Source: RGIG8244 sp045639325
GTDB lineage: Bacteria; Verrucomicrobiota; Lentisphaeria; Victivallales; UBA1829
Length of the DNA stretch: 33,700 nt
NCBI GenBank assembly: GCA_045639325.1
Contig: JAZUCU010000039.1
Coordinates: 1 to 33,700 of the forward strand
Direction of reading: 5' to 3'
Made by a program: the position numbers and the translations under genes. The notes below the pieces were generated by a model. The model was not told the DNA's origin. It did not search any database and saw only the letters and a program-made list of their open reading frames with translations. The stretch's first letter is position 1. Every line of letters begins with the position of its first letter. This document shows, piece by piece, positions 15,604-24,253 of this stretch.

Positions 15604-16022
15604 TGAAAAAGAAATGTTTCCGGTTTACTCTTCTGGAAGCCGTGATTGCCGTCGCAATTCTGGGGATGTCCCTGACGGTCCTCTTTCAATTGTTGTCCTC
15701 CGCCAGAAAGCGGATCAATCATACCCTGGACGACTGGAACAACACGCACCGGATTATCGAAGCGGCGGAATACGTCCTGCTTCATAACGATAAGACGGAA
15801 AGCATTCCGTCAATGTTCTTTCCGTATGACGACTGCCGTATCTATATTGACTGGCAGGATATTAGCGATATTCATGATGAATATGACGGAACACTTGACG
15901 GACAGCCGGAACTGAAGACCTGCCTTATTTCCCTTATCCGCACTTCGGATGGCGAGACATTGGAAACGCTGGCAATCGACCGGATTGTATTAGAAAATGG
16001 ATTGACGGAAAATGAAAACTGA
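15594..16022 (+). CDS. gspI: GspI-like minor pseudopilin
   Basis: This 142-aa protein starts at 15594, seven bases after a GAGGAGG site inside the end of gspH. The leader MGLMKKKCFR precedes FTLLEAVIAVAILGMSLTVL, with the 'LLEA(V)IA(V)A(I)LG' signature of GspI. The -1 residue is Arg. The rest contains DWNNTHRIIEAAEYVLLHND and a beta-rich tail. GspI forms the pseudopilus tip with GspJ and GspK. Its last 11 bases overlap the gspJ gene. Confidence 0.83.
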   Translation: MGLMKKKCFRFTLLEAVIAVAILGMSLTVLFQLLSSARKRINHTLDDWNNTHRIIEAAEYVLLHNDKTESIPSMFFPYDDCRIYIDWQDISDIHDEYDGTLDGQPELKTCLISLIRTSDGETLETLAIDRIVLENGLTENEN

Positions 16023-16719
16023 TAGACGCCTTAAATATTTCACATTAATGGAGTTGATCGCAGCTTTGACTGTGACGACATTTATTGCCGTCATTATCGG
16101 TACGGCATCCGTCACTTTTTATAATACATGGCAAACGTCTCAAAAGCAAACAGATAAGTTACGTCAATTCCGGAATATCGATATTATCATGGATACCGGC
16201 GTCCGGAACATGATTCCTTTCAACTGGAAGGATGACGAGACCAATGAGACTGCCAGCGACCTGATTTTTGACGGATTGACGGATGAATTGTTTTTCGTCA
16301 CTTTGCGTCGGAATTACTCCAAAGATGGGGGTGCATTGCTTTTTATCCGCCTCCGGGTGGATGAGGAACACCGTTTGATAGCGGAATATTCCAAATATCC
16401 CCGTTTCCCCTGGCTTGAGGAGGATGACCCCGATATGCCGTTTACGACGGAGGTCCTGGCGGAAAAGGTGGATCATATATCGTTTCTTTATGCGGATAAA
16501 AACGCAGATCTTTCTGTGGAATGGCTGGATGAAGACTGGGACCGGGAAGTGCGGCCCTATCTGCCTTTGGCAATCCGTATGACTGTAGTTTGGCAGGATG
16601 GGACGGAAGAATCCTGGCTGCGCCGGACGGCAGGCAGCGGTTCCCACAGTGTATTCAGAGACCGGGAGGAGGTGATGAACAATGCATCGAGCACAGCATC
16701 TGGTGCCGGTCGCCGTTAA
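16012..16719 (+). CDS. gspJ: GspJ-like minor pseudopilin
   Basis: This 235-aa protein has the leader MKTDRRLKY and then FTLMELIAALTVTTFIAVII. Phe1 and Glu5 are present and Tyr is at -1. The globular region has the GspJ pattern of RQFRNIDIIMDTGVRNMIPF, FVTLRRNYSKDGGALLFIRL and later PLAIRMTVVWQDGTEESWLR, as in the 'P..v...l.l.dg....W.R' end of GspJ. Position between gspI and gspK supports it. It overlaps gspI by 11 nt and gspK by 38 nt in another frame. Confidence 0.83.
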   Translation: MKTDRRLKYFTLMELIAALTVTTFIAVIIGTASVTFYNTWQTSQKQTDKLRQFRNIDIIMDTGVRNMIPFNWKDDETNETASDLIFDGLTDELFFVTLRRNYSKDGGALLFIRLRVDEEHRLIAEYSKYPRFPWLEEDDPDMPFTTEVLAEKVDHISFLYADKNADLSVEWLDEDWDREVRPYLPLAIRMTVVWQDGTEESWLRRTAGSGSHSVFRDREEVMNNASSTASGAGRR

Positions 16720-17773
16720 GCGTCGGCGCGGCGAATCGGGCTCGGCATTGATCCCGGTTCTGGCATTGATCATGGCATGTTCCATGATCGTGACAGCGGT
16801 GATCGGCATTTCCCAGCTGAACACATTCACCATGGCGGCGCATACGAAACAGCAGCGGAGTCAATACATCTGTGAAGGGGCGGCGAACCGGATCCAATGG
16901 CTGGTTGCCTCGGAGCGTGCGAAACACCCGTCCGTCTCCTATCAGAATTTTGACTATGCGGATACGGAATATGAGCGTTTTCTGCCTGATGGCGTGGAGC
17001 ATACCATGGATTATCACGGTGTGCCGGTGAAATTCCGTATTACCGATGCAGCGGCAGGACTTGACTTTTCCGCCCGGATGCGCAATACCACACTCAGCCG
17101 TCTGCGCATGAACAGTGCCACCGATACGGAATATCAGGATGTGATGGAGAAACTCCGGGATCAGATCAACGATTATGTGGACAGTAATGATACGTTATCC
17201 GGGGAAGCATACGAAAAAGGGGAATACGATGAACTCGGTCAGACTCCGCTGCCCCGTAATGCGGCATTTCAGTATCGTGAAGAATTGTTCTATCTGAAAG
17301 AATTTATGGAGTTGTTCCCCGCCGATAAAAACGGCAGACTTTCTTCCGTCCGCGTGATCCCGCCGGATTCCATGCAGACGGTCCGTACACAAGTCCGTAA
17401 CAATCAAGGCGGTACAACAACGCGTCAGACCAATCTGTTTGCCAACAGTCCCAATCTGTTCGGTGCGCCGGATCTTTATTTGCAACGTGTTTTCAATCTG
17501 GAAGACAGCGAAGTTGCGGAAATCCGGGAAGGTATCCGCCTGTATCAGACGGAGCAGACCAAATTGAGCGATGTGATCGACTCCACATTGTTCCAGAAAA
17601 TCCGCAACAGTTCTTATCTGACGTGGACTCCGGGCAATGTTTATACGGTTGAAGTGGAACCCTATGCGGGGGAAAATGTCCCGTCGAAACGCCTTGTTTT
17701 CACCTGGACCCGGGTGAATGAATTGAAACCTTCCGACGGCATCATCCGTTATCTGGAATGGATGTTTTATTAA
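16682..17773 (+). CDS. gspK: GspK-like minor pseudopilin (tip)
   Basis: This 363-aa protein starts at 16682, nine bases after AGGAGG, inside the end of gspJ. A basic leader (VKRRRGESG) precedes SALIPVLALIMACSMIVTAV. As usual for GspK, the Glu5 of other pseudopilins is missing, and here Gly is at -1. The long periplasmic part includes DAAAGLDFSARMRNTTLSRL and LREQ-type helices, matching GspK in size (about 320-360 aa) and in being the last pseudopilin. GspK caps the pseudopilus with GspI and GspJ. It ends the secretion gene train; no strong terminator follows. Confidence 0.82.
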   Translation: MHRAQHLVPVAVKRRRGESGSALIPVLALIMACSMIVTAVIGISQLNTFTMAAHTKQQRSQYICEGAANRIQWLVASERAKHPSVSYQNFDYADTEYERFLPDGVEHTMDYHGVPVKFRITDAAAGLDFSARMRNTTLSRLRMNSATDTEYQDVMEKLRDQINDYVDSNDTLSGEAYEKGEYDELGQTPLPRNAAFQYREELFYLKEFMELFPADKNGRLSSVRVIPPDSMQTVRTQVRNNQGGTTTRQTNLFANSPNLFGAPDLYLQRVFNLEDSEVAEIREGIRLYQTEQTKLSDVIDSTLFQKIRNSSYLTWTPGNVYTVEVEPYAGENVPSKRLVFTWTRVNELKPSDGIIRYLEWMFY

Positions 17774-17780
17774 ATTTCAC

Positions 17781-17809
17781 TTGAAATTATGCCAAAAGGG
17801 TGATACATT
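17781..17809 (+). promoter_or_regulatory. Sigma-70-type promoter of purD
   Basis: TTGAAA (17781-17786) and TACATT (17804-17809) are separated by 17 bp, 46 bp upstream of the purD start codon. A GGAG ribosome site (17844-17847) precedes the ATG. This indicates that purD is transcribed separately from the secretion genes. Confidence 0.6.
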
Positions 17810-17854
17810 ACCTTGTATTATTTTTAAACAATCATAAATACATGGAGAAAAACA

Positions 17855-19141
17855 ATGGCAGATGTATTGGTAATCGGTAACGGCGGACGTGAACACGCTC
17901 TTTGTTACGGCTTGAAAAAAAGCCCGGAAGTGAATCAGATTTATTGCGTACCGGGCAACCCGGGTATTGCACAGATTGCAGAATGTGTCAAGTTGGAAAA
18001 TATGAATCCGGAAACACTTGCCGCATTTGCAAAAGAAAAGAATGTGGATCTGGCAGTCATCGGCCCGGAAGCCCCGTTGTGCGATGGTGCAGCGGATGCG
18101 ATCCGTGCCGTCGGCATTCCGGTTTTCGGCCCGGTAAAAGCATCCGCCCGGTTGGAAGGCAGTAAAGATTTCTCCAAACAGTTCATGGTCCGCCATGGCA
18201 TTCCCACTGCCCGTTATCAGACATTCACCTCTGCTCCGGAAGCAGAAGCCTATATCCGCAGCGAATATGCCGCTGGCAGAGAAACGGTTGTGAAAGCCGA
18301 CGGTCTCGCAGCCGGTAAAGGTGTGATCGTTGCCGCCAATGAAGCGGAAGCTATTCAGGCTGTCCGTGATTGCTTCGGCGGTCAGTTCGGTAACGCCGGT
18401 GCGGTGGTTGTGATTGAAGAATTGCTCATCGGCGAAGAAGCCTCCATCCTCGCTCTGACCGATGGCAAAACCATTGTTCCCCTGGTCAGCTCTCAGGACC
18501 ACAAACGTCTTCTGAATGACGATATGGGCCCGAACACCGGCGGCATGGGTGCTTATTCTCCCGCTCCCGTTGTGACAAAAGCCGTTATGGATGAAGTGAC
18601 AGAAACGGTTCTGAAACGTTTCCTTGCCGGTGTGCAGAAAGATAATATGGATTATCGCGGCATTATCTATGCCGGTATCATGGTGACAAAAGATGGTCCG
18701 AAAGTTCTGGAATTCAACGTCCGTTTCGGCGACCCGGAAACCGAATGTGTGATCCCCAGACTCAAGAGCAGCCTGTATGATGTCATGCTCAAAACCGCAG
18801 AATGTCGTTTGGCAGAAGCCGATCTGGTTTGGAGTGAAGAACCCTCCGTCTGTATCGTGATGGCATCCGGCGGCTACCCTGCAGGCCCCCTGGATAAAGG
18901 TCACACCATTTATGGTATCGAAGAAGCGGAAAAGACCGGTGCGATCGTATTCCATGCGGGAACCACTGCACAGGCTGACGGTACCGTTGCCAACTCCGGC
19001 GGACGTGTTCTTGTTGTGACGAAAGTTGCAGCCGACATGGCAAGTGCGATCAAGGGAGCGTATGAAGGCGTTTCCAAGATCAGCTGGGAAGGCGAACAGC
19101 ACCGTACGGATATTGCAAAACGCGCTTTGATCAAACGCTGA
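17855..19141 (+). CDS. purD: Phosphoribosylamine-glycine ligase (GAR synthetase)
   Basis: This 428-aa enzyme joins 5-phosphoribosylamine and glycine with ATP in the second step of purine synthesis. The N-terminus MADVLVIGNGGREHALCYGL is diagnostic. VIGPEAPLCDG and GPVKASARLEGSKDF follow, then the ATP-grasp domain with VVKADGLAAGKGVIVA, GPNTGGMGAYSP and FNVRFGDPETECV. Length is typical (about 425 aa) and all core motifs are intact. It is a cytosolic housekeeping gene, and none of its neighbours belongs to purine synthesis. A strong hairpin terminator lies downstream. Confidence 0.97.
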   Translation: MADVLVIGNGGREHALCYGLKKSPEVNQIYCVPGNPGIAQIAECVKLENMNPETLAAFAKEKNVDLAVIGPEAPLCDGAADAIRAVGIPVFGPVKASARLEGSKDFSKQFMVRHGIPTARYQTFTSAPEAEAYIRSEYAAGRETVVKADGLAAGKGVIVAANEAEAIQAVRDCFGGQFGNAGAVVVIEELLIGEEASILALTDGKTIVPLVSSQDHKRLLNDDMGPNTGGMGAYSPAPVVTKAVMDEVTETVLKRFLAGVQKDNMDYRGIIYAGIMVTKDGPKVLEFNVRFGDPETECVIPRLKSSLYDVMLKTAECRLAEADLVWSEEPSVCIVMASGGYPAGPLDKGHTIYGIEEAEKTGAIVFHAGTTAQADGTVANSGGRVLVVTKVAADMASAIKGAYEGVSKISWEGEQHRTDIAKRALIKR

Positions 19142-19168
19142 AGATAATTTAATTATTCTTTCATAAAG

Positions 19169-19214
19169 AATGCCGCCCGATATGGATTTGATTCCGTATC
19201 GGGCGGCATTTTCT
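19169..19214. terminator. Bidirectional terminator between purD and panC
   Basis: AATGCCGCCCGATA (19169-19182) pairs perfectly with TATCGGGCGGCATT (19197-19210), a 14-bp stem with a 14-nt loop. T-rich sequence follows on the plus strand, and TTCTTT follows on the minus strand. It lies between two convergent genes and can end both transcripts. Confidence 0.9.
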
Positions 19215-19245
19215 GTTATTCAGACGGAGGAAACTCGCCTGAATT

Positions 19246-20097
19246 TCAATCGACTTTCATATTATCGATCAATCTTGTTGTTCCATAAGCACATGCCAGA
19301 GCGAACAATACCGGACGCTGACTGCCGGAGTTCACGGGGAGCATGGTGTCAGGATCAAGTGCTTCCACATAATCGACAGCACCGCCGGATTCTGTGAGTT
19401 TCTGACGGATGATATCACATTCCGCCAGAGCATCGGTGCGTGTACCGCTTTCCAACGCTTCTTTGGCTTCCCGGAGAGACCGGGAAAGGGTCAGAGCGCG
19501 CTGGCGTTCATCGGCGGAAAGATATTTGTTTCTGGAACTCATTGCGAGTCCATCCGCTTCCCGGACGATGGGTGCGACAATGATGCGGATGGGGAAATTC
19601 AAATCCCGCACCATCCGTTTGATAATTGCCGCCTGCTGAGCATCTTTCTGACCGAAAACAGCCAGATCGGGCAACGCTGCATTGAACAATTTTGTGACGA
19701 CGGTTGTCACGCCGCGGAAGTGGATGGGACGTGTTTTCCCGCAGAGACCTTTGGAAATCTCTTCTTCCTGAACCCAGCAGGTCAGGGGAGCGGTATACAT
19801 ATCTGCCACTTCGGGGGCGAAAATGACATCTGCGCCATGCTGTTCGCAAAGGACGCGGTCGTGTTCAAAATCTCTGGGATAGCGGTCGAAATCTTCATTC
19901 GGCCCGAATTGAGTCGGGTTGACGAAAATGGAAACGGCGACAACATCCGCGCCTTCGGCGTGAGCCGTATCAATGAGGGAGAGGTGACCGTCATGAAGGA
20001 ATCCCATAGTGGGAACCAGTCCGACGGTCTTACCCTGGCGTTTCTGTTCCATTGACCATTTCTGCAAATCTGCGACAGAATGAATGATCTGAGTCAT
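19246..20097 (-). CDS. panC: Pantoate-beta-alanine ligase (pantothenate synthetase)
   Basis: This 283-aa enzyme makes pantothenate from pantoate, beta-alanine and ATP, the last step to vitamin B5. The HIGH-type motif is at residues 35-38 in GFLHDGHLSL. VSIFVNPTQFGPNEDFDRYP, FGQKDAQQAAIIKRMVRDLN and the KMSKS-equivalent GLAMSSRNKYLS are all intact. Length is typical. It begins 18 nt after the malic enzyme stop with an AGAGGAG ribosome site, so it is the last gene of the long minus-strand operon. No panB or panD is in the window. Confidence 0.97.
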   Translation of the reverse strand: MTQIIHSVADLQKWSMEQKRQGKTVGLVPTMGFLHDGHLSLIDTAHAEGADVVAVSIFVNPTQFGPNEDFDRYPRDFEHDRVLCEQHGADVIFAPEVADMYTAPLTCWVQEEEISKGLCGKTRPIHFRGVTTVVTKLFNAALPDLAVFGQKDAQQAAIIKRMVRDLNFPIRIIVAPIVREADGLAMSSRNKYLSADERQRALTLSRSLREAKEALESGTRTDALAECDIIRQKLTESGGAVDYVEALDPDTMLPVNSGSQRPVLFALACAYGTTRLIDNMKVD

Positions 20098-20115
20098 TTA
20101 CGCACACTCCTCTGC

Positions 20116-21462
20116 TTATGCGTTCAAAGCATTGGCAATGCGTTCTGCAACGGATTTTTCATAAGCATCGAGATCGTCGATCATGATCTGCGCAACACCG
20201 CTCTTCATAGCGGCTTCGACTACATAACGTGCGACACGGGGTACAACGCGGGGGTCGAAGGGTTTCGGGATCACGAAGGATGCTTTGAGAGGAATTTCGC
20301 CATCGAAAACGCCTTTAGCGGCTTCGGCGGGATAGGCAGCTGTCAGTTTTGCTTTGATATCGGCAGGCATGGGTTCGCAGACGATACCGGACAATGCTCT
20401 GGAAGCGGCCAGTTTCATTTCTTCATTGATATCTTTTGCACGGCAGTCGAGAGCACCACGGAAGATGCCGGGGAAACCGAGCACGTTGTTGACCTGGTTG
20501 CAGAAGTCAGATCTGCCGGTACATGCCACAGCGGCGCCGGCTGCGAGAGCTTCATCCGGGAAGATTTCGGGTGTGGGGTTAGCCATAGCCAGAACGATGG
20601 CATCTTTTGCCATGGTCTTGACCATATCAGCTGTCAAAGCGCCGGCAACGGAAACGCCGATAAAGACGTCAGCACCGCGGATGGCATCTGCCAGTGTACG
20701 GTCTTCTGTGACGTGTGCGAATCTCTGTTTCTGTTCGTTGAGGTCGGTTCTTCCGGCGTGGATGACACCTTTGGAGTCGCAGATGGTGAAGTTTTCTCTG
20801 TTTGCACCGGCGGAGACATAGTATTCTGCGCATGCGATACCGGCAGCACCGGCACCGTTCATGACAAATTTACAATCTTCGATCTTTTTGCCGACGACTT
20901 TCAGAGCATTGAGGATACCGGAAAGGGAGATGATGGCAGTACCGTGCTGGTCATCGTGGAAGACCGGAATCTTCATAGCTTTTTTCAGAGCGGGTTCGAT
21001 CTTGAAGCAGGCGGGAGCACCGATATCTTCCAGGTTGATACCGCCGAATGTGGGTTCCAGTGTGCGGACAGCGGAAATGACTTTTTCCGGATCGGTTTTG
21101 CCGTCTTCTGTGAAGACATAACCGAGACACAGGGGAACAGCATTGATGCCTGCAAATTTCTTGAACAGAACAGCTTTACCTTCCATCACAGGCATACCGG
21201 CTTCCGGGCCGATGTTACCGAGACCGAGAACGGCGGTACCGTCGGAAACAACGGCAACGGAGTTGGCGCGGCCGGTGTATTCCCATACGGTTTCCGGATG
21301 GTCATGAATTTCCATGCAGGGGATGCCGACACCGGGGGTGTAAGCGAGGGAAAGGTCATCCTGCGTATCGCAGGGTTTGGACGGGACAACATTGAGTTTT
21401 CCCGGGACGGGTGAACGATGATAATTCAGGCTGTCAACAGCGAGTTTGGATTTGTTATCCAT
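20116..21462 (-). CDS. NAD(P)-dependent malic enzyme
   Basis: This 448-aa enzyme oxidatively decarboxylates malate to pyruvate. It is the short bacterial type, without the phosphotransacetylase domain of the hybrid enzymes. The catalytic Tyr lies in DDLSLAYTPGVGIPC and the Lys in LFKKFAGINAVPLCL. Metal ligands sit in GINLEDIGAPACFKIE and IPVFHDDQHGTA. The nucleotide-binding GAGAAGIACA lies at about residues 198-208, and AMANPTPEI follows. The start has an AAGGAG site. It is 27 nt downstream of the ABC permease gene and so probably cotranscribed, without an obvious functional link. Cofactor choice (NAD or NADP) cannot be settled here. Confidence 0.95.
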   Translation of the reverse strand: MDNKSKLAVDSLNYHRSPVPGKLNVVPSKPCDTQDDLSLAYTPGVGIPCMEIHDHPETVWEYTGRANSVAVVSDGTAVLGLGNIGPEAGMPVMEGKAVLFKKFAGINAVPLCLGYVFTEDGKTDPEKVISAVRTLEPTFGGINLEDIGAPACFKIEPALKKAMKIPVFHDDQHGTAIISLSGILNALKVVGKKIEDCKFVMNGAGAAGIACAEYYVSAGANRENFTICDSKGVIHAGRTDLNEQKQRFAHVTEDRTLADAIRGADVFIGVSVAGALTADMVKTMAKDAIVLAMANPTPEIFPDEALAAGAAVACTGRSDFCNQVNNVLGFPGIFRGALDCRAKDINEEMKLAASRALSGIVCEPMPADIKAKLTAAYPAEAAKGVFDGEIPLKASFVIPKPFDPRVVPRVARYVVEAAMKSGVAQIMIDDLDAYEKSVAERIANALNA

Positions 21463-21489
21463 TTTGATACTCCTTCTATAAAAAATGGG

Positions 21490-23283
21490 TTAATTTTGTT
21501 TTTTGAAAAGATACAGCACACGCAGGAACGATGCGGTCAGCAGAACCACAATCAGCAGCAGCATGTAACACAGATGCGTCCGCCAGAACAGCGGATACTC
21601 CCGGAACATATTGCCGGATGTCTGGATGGCTGTAATAAACGGATTCCATGCGAGAATGGCCGCTGCTGCCCGGTGTGTCAGTTTACCCGCCAGCGGCAGG
21701 GGGAGCAGTGTTACAACGCAAAGGAAGCCCGTAAAACCGTAACTGAATGCCGTCGCCTGGGATGTATTGCGTGCAATGGAGCTGGCAAAGAGTCCGGCGC
21801 AGAGACAGACCAATGTAATCAGCAACAGAATTGCGACCCAGACGAAAAGGCTGAGGTAGATGCTGGTAAATTGCTCGCACCATTCAGGATTTTTCAGGTG
21901 ATCGCCAAGCCCGCTCCAGAATTTATCGCTGAATACGGAAAGTTCGTCTGAAACATCCTGCACCTGGAGATAAGTCATGGTGACAAAGACCAGAATGCCG
22001 CTGAAAATAAAGATCATGGCATAGAAGAACGTGGCTTTCAGCTTGCCGATGATCAGCGTCAGCGGGGAAAGGGTTGTCATACGCAACGCCTGGAATGTAC
22101 CGCTTGCGATTTCTTCCGTAATCAAACTGCTGCTGACCCCGGGAGCCAGGAGTGTGACAACGCCCAGCTGGAACAGAATCGCTGCCACCCGCACGGAGTT
22201 GGCATTCAACTGTTCGGAGAATTGAACGGCAATCAATGTCATCAGCAGAATACTGATAATGAGGATCGTCGAAACGGACCGGAGAACGAACTGGGGATTG
22301 GAGAACAATTTACTGCGCATTTCCGCGACAAAGACCGGATTGCGGAATTTGCCGATGGGTTTCTTTCTGCGGAGCGGGTCAAGCAGATAGAAGGGGAAGG
22401 TCAATTTCCGTTTGATAAAGATCTTCTTTTCGGTATAAACATTGCCCTTCTGAACTTTGCCGTCCTGAGGCGGCCGTTTGATATTCCGGTAGAATATGCT
22501 GAAAGAAACGACTGCAATCACGCAGGAGAAAAACAGGTAAAGGTTGTAGGGATCCAGCACCATAGCGGAGGCAGAATCTTCCGTGAGGGCAATCGCCATA
22601 CTGCTGCGGTATTGTTCCGGATACAGCAGGAATGCCAAGGCATCAAAGGGGCTGATGGAACGGATACCCTGCCAGAGAAAACTCAGGGATGGGAGCAGAT
22701 TCGCCAGCAATGCGTTGGGGAGCCATGTTGCTCCGGCAAAGAGGATGAGATAAATGTAAGTCAGGAAGATGGAGGAACTTGTCCGTTTGCAAACCGAACT
22801 GCATGCCAATCCGATCAAGCCGTATGTGATGGCGGCTGTGAAAAGAATGGAAGTAATCCGGATCATCCGCATCAAATCCAGTCCGCCGGTCAGTGCACAC
22901 ATGGAAGCCATGGGCAATGCCAGAATGGAGAGGATGAGCAGCATCAGGACAGCGGACGCCAGTTTACCGATCATGATTTGTGCAGGGGTGAGCGGCGTGA
23001 TGAACAATGCCTGATACGTCTCGTTTTCTCTTTCCTGGGAAATGGAGCCGGAAGCAAATGCCGGAACCATGAGCATGAGCAGCAGCAGATTGATCCCGAA
23101 GAACATGGAGAAAATTTCCCGTGTGTTCTCCGTCACGACAGAATGAACGCCGCCCGCCGGCCAGAGCAGAATGAGCATCGCCGCAAGCGCCAGCAGATAA
23201 AGGCTGATCAGAATGCGGCTTTTCCATGCCCGGCAGGCGGAAAGGAATTCCCGGCGGAATATGGGGTTGCCTGTAAGAAACAT
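21490..23283 (-). CDS. Fused double ABC-2 transporter permease
   Basis: This 597-aa membrane protein consists of two homologous permease halves, each with about six hydrophobic segments. The halves align at ERENETYQALFITPLTPAQI (about residue 85) and EIASGTFQALRMTTLSPLTL (about residue 391), each followed by an IGKL-type helix start. Each half also begins with a similar NP-F--E motif. A basic cytoplasmic linker (about 265-330) joins them. Ordinary ABC-2 permeases are about 250-400 aa and dimerise, so this looks like a built-in dimer. The ATPase gene ends 3 nt upstream of it. The substrate is unknown; the 804-aa periplasmic protein upstream is a likely partner. Confidence 0.85.
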   Translation of the reverse strand: MFLTGNPIFRREFLSACRAWKSRILISLYLLALAAMLILLWPAGGVHSVVTENTREIFSMFFGINLLLLMLMVPAFASGSISQERENETYQALFITPLTPAQIMIGKLASAVLMLLILSILALPMASMCALTGGLDLMRMIRITSILFTAAITYGLIGLACSSVCKRTSSSIFLTYIYLILFAGATWLPNALLANLLPSLSFLWQGIRSISPFDALAFLLYPEQYRSSMAIALTEDSASAMVLDPYNLYLFFSCVIAVVSFSIFYRNIKRPPQDGKVQKGNVYTEKKIFIKRKLTFPFYLLDPLRRKKPIGKFRNPVFVAEMRSKLFSNPQFVLRSVSTILIISILLMTLIAVQFSEQLNANSVRVAAILFQLGVVTLLAPGVSSSLITEEIASGTFQALRMTTLSPLTLIIGKLKATFFYAMIFIFSGILVFVTMTYLQVQDVSDELSVFSDKFWSGLGDHLKNPEWCEQFTSIYLSLFVWVAILLLITLVCLCAGLFASSIARNTSQATAFSYGFTGFLCVVTLLPLPLAGKLTHRAAAAILAWNPFITAIQTSGNMFREYPLFWRTHLCYMLLLIVVLLTASFLRVLYLFKKQN

Positions 23284-23286
23284 GGA

Positions 23287-24225
23287 TTATGCCTCCCCGC
23301 CGTTGTCCTGAGTGATGTTCAAATAGACATTTTCCAGGTCGGCTTCGTTTTCTGCAAACCAGCGGACCTGTACACCATTACTCATCATGTATTCCAGAAT
23401 GGCGCCTGCTGTTTCACGGGAGCCGCGGTAATTGATGAAAAATTCGTTGATGTCGCTCATCTGTACGGAAACAACGCCTTCCAGCGGTTTCACCAATGCC
23501 ATGGCCCGTTCCAGATCGGAATCCACGGTGACGGAGATGGACAGTGTTTCGTGGAGCATGTCGTTGATTTCTTTGACGGTTCCCTGTGCCAGCAGTTTCC
23601 CTTTGTTCAGGATGCCGACAACGTCGCAAATGGATGCCAATTCGGGGAGAATGTGGCTGGAAAGCAGGATTGTTTTGCCGAGGTTTTTCAATTCTTTGAT
23701 TGTCCGGCGCATTTCAACACGTGCATGGGGGTCGAGCCCACCGGCCGGTTCGTCCAGAATCAGGACTTCCGGATCGTGAATCAGCGTTTTAGCCAGCCCG
23801 ATTTTCTGTCTCATACCACGGGAAAGGCTTGCGACCTGATAGTCGATCATGGCTTCTGCGTTGGTGACTGCGAGAACGGCTTCGATGCGTGCTTTGCGTT
23901 CTTTCGGGGGGATTTTGAATGCGGCACCGTAGAAATCGAGGAATTCCCATACACTCATCTGTTCATAAACGCCGGTGATGTCAGGCATGTAACCGATCAT
24001 GCGTTTGATTTTCGGCAGATTTTTCGGAATCACTTCATAATCGCCGATTTTCATGGTTCCGGATGTGGGCTTGAGAAGTCCGCACAGCATTTTGATTGCA
24101 GTCGTCTTCCCTGCACCGTTATGGCCGATAAAGCCGTAAATAGCTCCCTTGGGGACGTGCAGATTAATATCAAAAACACCACGGTTTGCGCCGAATTTAC
24201 GGGTAAGGTTCTGAGTCGTTATCAT
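23287..24225 (-). CDS. ABC transporter ATP-binding protein
   Basis: This 312-aa ATPase has Walker A at residues 34-42 (GHNGAGKTT), a signature variant SLSRGMRQKIGLAKTL, Walker B and D-loop in PEVLILDEPAGGLDP, and the switch His in LSSHILPELASICD. The C-terminal about 80 residues are the extension common in ABC-2 exporters (CcmA/GldA/NatA-like). It lies 28 nt after the 804-aa protein gene and 3 nt before the permease gene. It thus forms the motor of one export or membrane-remodelling complex. Cargo is unknown. Confidence 0.95.
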   Translation of the reverse strand: MITTQNLTRKFGANRGVFDINLHVPKGAIYGFIGHNGAGKTTAIKMLCGLLKPTSGTMKIGDYEVIPKNLPKIKRMIGYMPDITGVYEQMSVWEFLDFYGAAFKIPPKERKARIEAVLAVTNAEAMIDYQVASLSRGMRQKIGLAKTLIHDPEVLILDEPAGGLDPHARVEMRRTIKELKNLGKTILLSSHILPELASICDVVGILNKGKLLAQGTVKEINDMLHETLSISVTVDSDLERAMALVKPLEGVVSVQMSDINEFFINYRGSRETAGAILEYMMSNGVQVRWFAENEADLENVYLNITQDNGGEA

Positions 24226-24253
24226 TCTTTATTCTCCAATTGATTTCTTACGG

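Noticed and set aside
17773..17788. AATTTC-ACTT-GAAATT hairpin after gspK as a terminator
   Set aside because: The stem is only six weak pairs, no T-run follows, and it overlaps the purD -35 box.
17777..19102. 441-codon minus-strand open frame opposite purD
   Set aside because: Same-register shadow of purD, with no family features and no ribosome site; purD itself is unmistakable.
22222..24243. 673-codon plus-strand open frame spanning two minus-strand ABC genes, plus similar long frames opposite malic enzyme (20080-21414) and others
   Set aside because: They lie exactly codon-on-codon antisense to real genes, so stops would require TTA, CTA or TCA codons in the sense gene. These genes hardly use those codons. 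The antisense products are Cys/His/Phe-rich without domains or proper ribosome sites.
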